From contig NZ_NPEF01000192.1 of NCBI RefSeq assembly GCF_002811955.1, forward strand, positions 341 to 7,361: 7,021 nucleotides of DNA. Direction: 5' to 3'. This document shows, in pieces, positions 1 to 7,021 of the stretch (positions are counted from its first letter, which is position 1; every line of letters starts with the position of its first letter). The notes under the pieces were generated by a model. That model did no database searches and was not told where the DNA came from. It saw only the letters and a program-made list of their open reading frames with translations. Position numbers and translations under genes: made by a program. This DNA is from Leptospira ellisii. Lineage in GTDB: Bacteria; Spirochaetota; Leptospiria; Leptospirales; Leptospiraceae.

Positions 1-441
1 CTCGCTCCCCTGTTTTTGGATCGCTTCCACGATTTCCTGATCGGAAAGAGGACTTTCCGATTTTTCCTCCTTTACGAGATTGCGGATGAGATCGTGGATT
101 TTTTTGGAGGACTCGATTCCACCTTCGGCGGATTTCACTCCGGACGAAAAGAACCATTTCAGTTCCAGGATTCCGCGGGAAGTCTGGACGTATTTGTTGG
201 AGGTGATTCTGGAAACCGTGGATTCGTGCATATCCAGTTTTTCGGCGATGTCCTTTAGCGTGAGGGGTTTGATGTATTGGATTCCTTTGCGGAAGAATTC
301 CGTCTGCATTTCTATGATGGCGGAGGTCACCTTAAAAAGGGTTTGTCTTCTTTGATTGACGGAACGGATGAGCCATTCCGCGGAGCCGAGTTTGGACGTG
401 ATGTATTCCTTGTCCGCGTCCTTTTCGTTTTTTAGAATATT
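1..441 (-). pseudogene. rpoN: RpoN C-terminal DNA-binding part, cut off from its 5' half by an in-frame stop and truncated by the window edge
   Basis: Reading the minus strand straight on from the TAG at 442-444, the same frame stays open for 147 codons to the window edge and encodes the sigma-54 DNA-binding domain. It begins NILKNEKDADKEYITSKLG. The segment SAEWLIRSVNQRRQTLFKV follows, a typical sigma-54 stretch. The helix-turn-helix lies at about 181-261, with the family signature MHESTVSRITSNKYVQT followed by RGILELKWFFSSGV. The frame then continues through SPLSDQEIVEAIQKQG. The RpoN box (ARRTVAKYRE in the family) would fall just beyond the left edge. I see no ATG or GTG with a convincing Shine-Dalgarno soon after the stop, so independent translation looks unlikely. 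The frame is undamaged apart from the single stop, so the lesion is either very recent, a sequencing error, or suppressed. Family assignment is firm. The pseudogene status is an inference. Confidence 0.8.
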
Positions 442-2051
<1,610 letters not shown>

Positions 2052-2060
2052 AATTCTAAT

Positions 2061-3427
<1,367 letters not shown>

Positions 3428-3431
<4 letters not shown>

Positions 3432-4009
3432 TTGGAATCGGCCGCTTTTAAAGGATTGGTTCCGCCTTGAGTCACGGCGCTCGGACGCAGAATGGTGAAT
3501 TTGTTGAGGTCCTTATCAGCCCGTAAACCCACTCCGTGGATCGTGGTTCCGTCCGAGCTGACGGTCACTTCCGAATCCGAAACCAGCTTCTTCGTATCCA
3601 TATTGTATTCCATGGCGCGCGCGTTCAGGGTTTTGTCGTCGTTGGTGCGGAGATAGATCTTTCCTTCCAGGGTCATCAAACGCGTTTTGTGGTTGATTTC
3701 CCCTTTTTCACCCAGAAGTTTCGATTTGAATTTTCCGTCCTCGTACTGATCAAAATCGATATTGTAGAAGATAGTCTTGTTTTCGTTTACGTAGACGTAG
3801 GATTCTTCCGCCTTCAATTCCCATTGAAGTTTTCCCTCCTGGTCGTAGGCGGTTCGTTTGAAGTTTCGGATGGAAACGGAGGCGCCGCTTTCCCTTTCCT
3901 TTTCGACACGTTCGTAATTCGTCTTTTTACAATCGATCAGAACGGACACGCAAAGAAAGGATAACGCGAAAAAAAATATCCTTATCCGAAACGAAAAGAC
4001 GCGCTTCAT
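3428..4009 (-). CDS. lptC: LptC-like inner-membrane LPS-transport protein, possibly a lipoprotein
   Basis: LptC receives LPS from LptB2FG and hands it to LptA in the periplasm. The 193-residue product has a basic N-terminus and a hydrophobic segment (about 10-25) ending in VLIDC with Cys27. It could therefore be a lipoprotein, or remain as a single-pass anchor. The aspartate just before the cysteine is unusual for a lipobox. The rest matches the LptC/YrbK pattern: NFKRTAYDQEGKLQWELKAE (49-68), IDFDQYEDGKF, LLGEKGEINHKTRLMTLEG, TLNARAMEYNMDTKKLVSD, and the typical ending TIHGVGLRADKDLNKFTI (156-173). I chose the ATG at 4007-4009 because it directly follows an AAGGAAA ribosome-binding site, lies 11 bases after the kdsA stop, and begins the signal segment. 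The frame stays open farther upstream, to 4387, but only as a shadow of kdsA. Sequence identity within this family is low, so the assignment rests on pattern plus context. Confidence 0.87.
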
Positions 4010-4020
4010 AATTTCCTTTT

Positions 4021-4884
4021 TTAGGACCCGGTTCGGGAAGCGAGGATCTCTTTTTTTACGTACCGATCCAAGCCGATCATATCCTTTAAAAGCGTTTTGA
4101 TTTGGGAAAGAGGATATTGGGTCGTCGCGTCGGAAAGCGCCTTTTCCGGGTCGGGATGAACTTCCATAAAGATCCCTTCGATTCCGAGGGAAACCGCGGA
4201 GCGTAGAACGCTGGGAATAAATTCCCTTTGTCCTCCGGTACTGTTGCCGGCCGCTCCCGGAAGTTGAGCCGAATGGGTCGCGTCGAACACGACCGGAATA
4301 TCGAATCCGTGTATGATGGGAACCGCTCTTCCGTCGAAGATTAGGTTCCCGTAACCGAAGCTGGTTCCCCTTTCGGTGACGAGACATTTGTCGTTTCCGG
4401 ATTCCTTCATCTTAATCTGGATATGACGCGTGTCCGCCGGAGCGAGAAATTGACCTTTTTTGACGTTGACCCATTTCCCCGTTTTCGCCGACTCCGCGAT
4501 CAGATCGGTTTGTCTACAGAGAAACGCGGGAATCTGATACACGTCGATCACATCCTTGAGAGGCGCGATTTGATGCGTTTCGTGGATGTCGGTAAGGACG
4601 GGAACTCCGTATTTGCTTTTGATATATTCCAAATTCTGAATGCCTTCGGCGAGTCCCGGTCCACGGTAGGAATTGACCGAGGATCGGTTCGCTTTATCGA
4701 AGCTGCTTTTGAAGATATACGGAATCTTCAATTCCGCGCAGATTTCGATCATCTCCGCGCAGACGCGGTCGAGTAGATCCCGGTTTTCCATGACGCAGGG
4801 ACCTGAAATCAAAAAGAAGGGTTCGTCCCCTCCTATTTTGGCTCCTCCGAGAAATTCCCGTTTAGTGCAGGTGGTGTCTTTCAT
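4021..4884 (-). CDS. kdsA: 3-deoxy-D-manno-octulosonate 8-phosphate synthase KdsA, metal-dependent class
   Basis: KdsA condenses phosphoenolpyruvate with arabinose-5-phosphate to give KDO-8-phosphate, the precursor of the LPS inner-core sugar KDO. The 287-residue length is normal. Conserved stretches include FKSSFDKANRSS (58-69), SYRGPGL (72-78), TDIHE (98-102), PAFLCRQTDL (119-128), NVKKGQFLAP (140-149), TERGTSFGYGNL (170-181), FDATHSAQLPG (200-210) and EVHPDPEKALSDATTQ (241-256). Cys30 in SGPCVMEN, His204, Glu241 and Asp252 match the four metal ligands known from the Aquifex enzyme. This points to the metal-dependent class rather than the E. coli type, which has Asn in place of that cysteine. 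The ATG follows the pyrG TAA by two bases, with AAGGA as ribosome-binding site at the end of pyrG. Neighbours fit: PyrG provides CTP for KDO activation and the lpt genes export the product. A DAHP synthase is excluded by the KANRSS and SDATTQ motifs. Confidence 0.98.
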   Translation of the reverse strand: MKDTTCTKREFLGGAKIGGDEPFFLISGPCVMENRDLLDRVCAEMIEICAELKIPYIFKSSFDKANRSSVNSYRGPGLAEGIQNLEYIKSKYGVPVLTDIHETHQIAPLKDVIDVYQIPAFLCRQTDLIAESAKTGKWVNVKKGQFLAPADTRHIQIKMKESGNDKCLVTERGTSFGYGNLIFDGRAVPIIHGFDIPVVFDATHSAQLPGAAGNSTGGQREFIPSVLRSAVSLGIEGIFMEVHPDPEKALSDATTQYPLSQIKTLLKDMIGLDRYVKKEILASRTGS

Positions 4885-4886
4885 CG

Positions 4887-6503
<1,617 letters not shown>

Positions 6504-6520
6504 CTTCCATTCCCGCCTTT

Positions 6521-6566
6521 CAGAACAGAGTTCTGGGAGTTTCCAGAAATTCAAACAGGAATTTCT
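6521..6566 (-). promoter_or_regulatory. Nested, mutually exclusive inverted repeats in the pyrG leader
   Basis: In the 99-bp gap before pyrG, the minus strand holds three inverted repeats that share arms. The first is AGAAATTC with GAATTTCT (arms 6559-6566 and 6545-6552, 6-base loop). The second is TTCTGG with CCAGAA (6543-6548 and 6531-6536, 6-base loop). The third is CAGAAC with GTTCTG (6530-6535 and 6521-6526, 3-base loop). The first and third can form together, while the second excludes both. The last arm ends three bases before the AAAGGCGGG ribosome-binding region of pyrG. No U-run follows any stem, so an ordinary terminator is not indicated. The pairing is seen directly. A switch or operator role is an inference, and chance pairing in a short AT-rich leader is possible. 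Confidence 0.4.
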
Positions 6567-6602
6567 AAGAATTCTGTCTCCAAAAAAGGGAAAAGGTCCG
6601 TT

Positions 6603-7021
6603 TTAGAGTTTCAGGATTTTCTGGATCAGAAGCGAGGTGGATTTTCCGGGTACGAACGGCAAAATCCGAACCTCTCCGCCGAATTCCCGAACGAGCGGGG
6701 TTTCCGGCAGGTCTTCCGCGGTATAATCTCCTCCTTTAACGTGGATCGTCGGTTTGACGAGGCGAATCAGATCGAGCGGAGTGTCCTGGGGAAAAATCGT
6801 GACCGCGTCCACGAATCTAAGATTGGACAACAAAACGGCTCGATCTTCTTCGGAAACGACGGGTCTTTGTTCCCCCTTGAGACGTTTTACGGAAAGGTCT
6901 GCGTTGATTCCCACCCAAAGAAAATCGCCGAGTTCGCGGGCTTGAGAAAGATACGTAAGATGTCCTCTGTGAACGAGATCGAAACATCCGTTCGTGAATA
7001 CGATCCGTTTGTCGGTGCGGA
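6603..7021 (-). CDS. rfaE2: D-glycero-beta-D-manno-heptose 1-phosphate adenylyltransferase (RfaE2 / HldE C-terminal domain), 5' end outside the window
   Basis: The enzyme transfers AMP from ATP to heptose-1-phosphate, giving ADP-heptose for the LPS inner core. The frame is open from the right edge to the TAA at 6603-6605 and yields 138 residues. Visible are the nucleotidyltransferase start KRIVFTNGCFDLVHRGH, with the HxGH motif at about residues 17-20 of the visible part. Then come the strand and loop LWVGINADLSVKRLKGEQRP, the middle segment FPQDTPLDLIRLVKPTIHVK, the GGDY motif, DLPETPLVREFGGEVRILPF, and the closing GKSTSLLIQKI. The domain is usually about 160 residues, so about 20 are missing at the N-terminus if the gene stands alone. 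Whether a fused heptose kinase domain (HldE) lies upstream cannot be seen. It is followed by 99 bp before pyrG and may belong to the same transcript. A glycerol-3-phosphate cytidylyltransferase is less likely given the closing GKSTS and the LPS neighbours. Confidence 0.93.
   Translation of the reverse strand, partial: RTDKRIVFTNGCFDLVHRGHLTYLSQARELGDFLWVGINADLSVKRLKGEQRPVVSEEDRAVLLSNLRFVDAVTIFPQDTPLDLIRLVKPTIHVKGGDYTAEDLPETPLVREFGGEVRILPFVPGKSTSLLIQKILKL

Noticed and set aside
4010..4387. 126-codon N-terminal extension of the lptC frame
   Set aside because: It overlaps kdsA in another frame, is very rich in Arg, Ser and Gly, and would place the signal segment in the middle of the protein. 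The ATG at 4009 has its own good ribosome-binding site.
6521..6535. CAGAAC-AGA-GTTCTG read as a LexA/SOS-type operator
   Set aside because: The half-site spacing and sequence do not match known LexA boxes of E. coli, Gram-positive or spirochaete type, and a CTP synthase is not a usual SOS gene. It is kept only as part of the nested repeats.
6545..6566. Rho-independent terminator after rfaE2
   Set aside because: The 8-bp stem is AT-rich and is not followed by a T-run on the minus strand, so termination is not supported.

Overview
The window is a single block of minus-strand genes from what looks like a diderm bacterium that makes LPS, most likely a spirochaete of the genus Leptospira or a close relative. 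That assignment is an inference. It rests on the gene order, on the unusually long OstA/LptA-like protein, on the lipoprotein-like LptC, and on an intermediate base composition. No rRNA or species marker is present to confirm it.

In transcription order (right to left), the layout is: the 3' part of rfaE2/hldE (heptose-1-phosphate adenylyltransferase, cut by the right edge); a 99-bp leader with nested inverted repeats; pyrG (CTP synthase); kdsA (KDO-8-phosphate synthase); lptC; a long lptA-like gene; lptB; and rpoN (sigma-54), which runs off the left edge. From pyrG to rpoN the genes are packed with gaps of 2 to 11 bp or with 4-bp stop/start overlaps (ATGA at lptC/lptA, GTGA at lptB/rpoN). This indicates one polycistronic, translationally coupled operon.

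The genes form a coherent LPS unit. RfaE2 supplies ADP-heptose. KdsA makes the KDO precursor, and PyrG supplies the CTP needed to activate KDO as CMP-KDO. LptB, LptC and the LptA-like protein belong to the machine that moves finished LPS from the inner to the outer membrane. Linkage of rpoN to lptB is also common in Proteobacteria.

The most striking anomaly is an in-frame TAG at 442-444 within rpoN. The reading frame on both sides is otherwise open and recognisably sigma-54, so the stop removes the DNA-binding C-terminal domain from an otherwise complete activator-binding and core-binding part. The stop sits in a perfect 8-bp tandem repeat and a 12-bp palindrome. The second item worth attention is the pyrG leader, where three hairpins that cannot all form together lie directly upstream of the ribosome-binding site. 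I saw no tRNA, rRNA, CRISPR array, insertion sequence or phage-like material, and no unexplained stretch over 300 bases.
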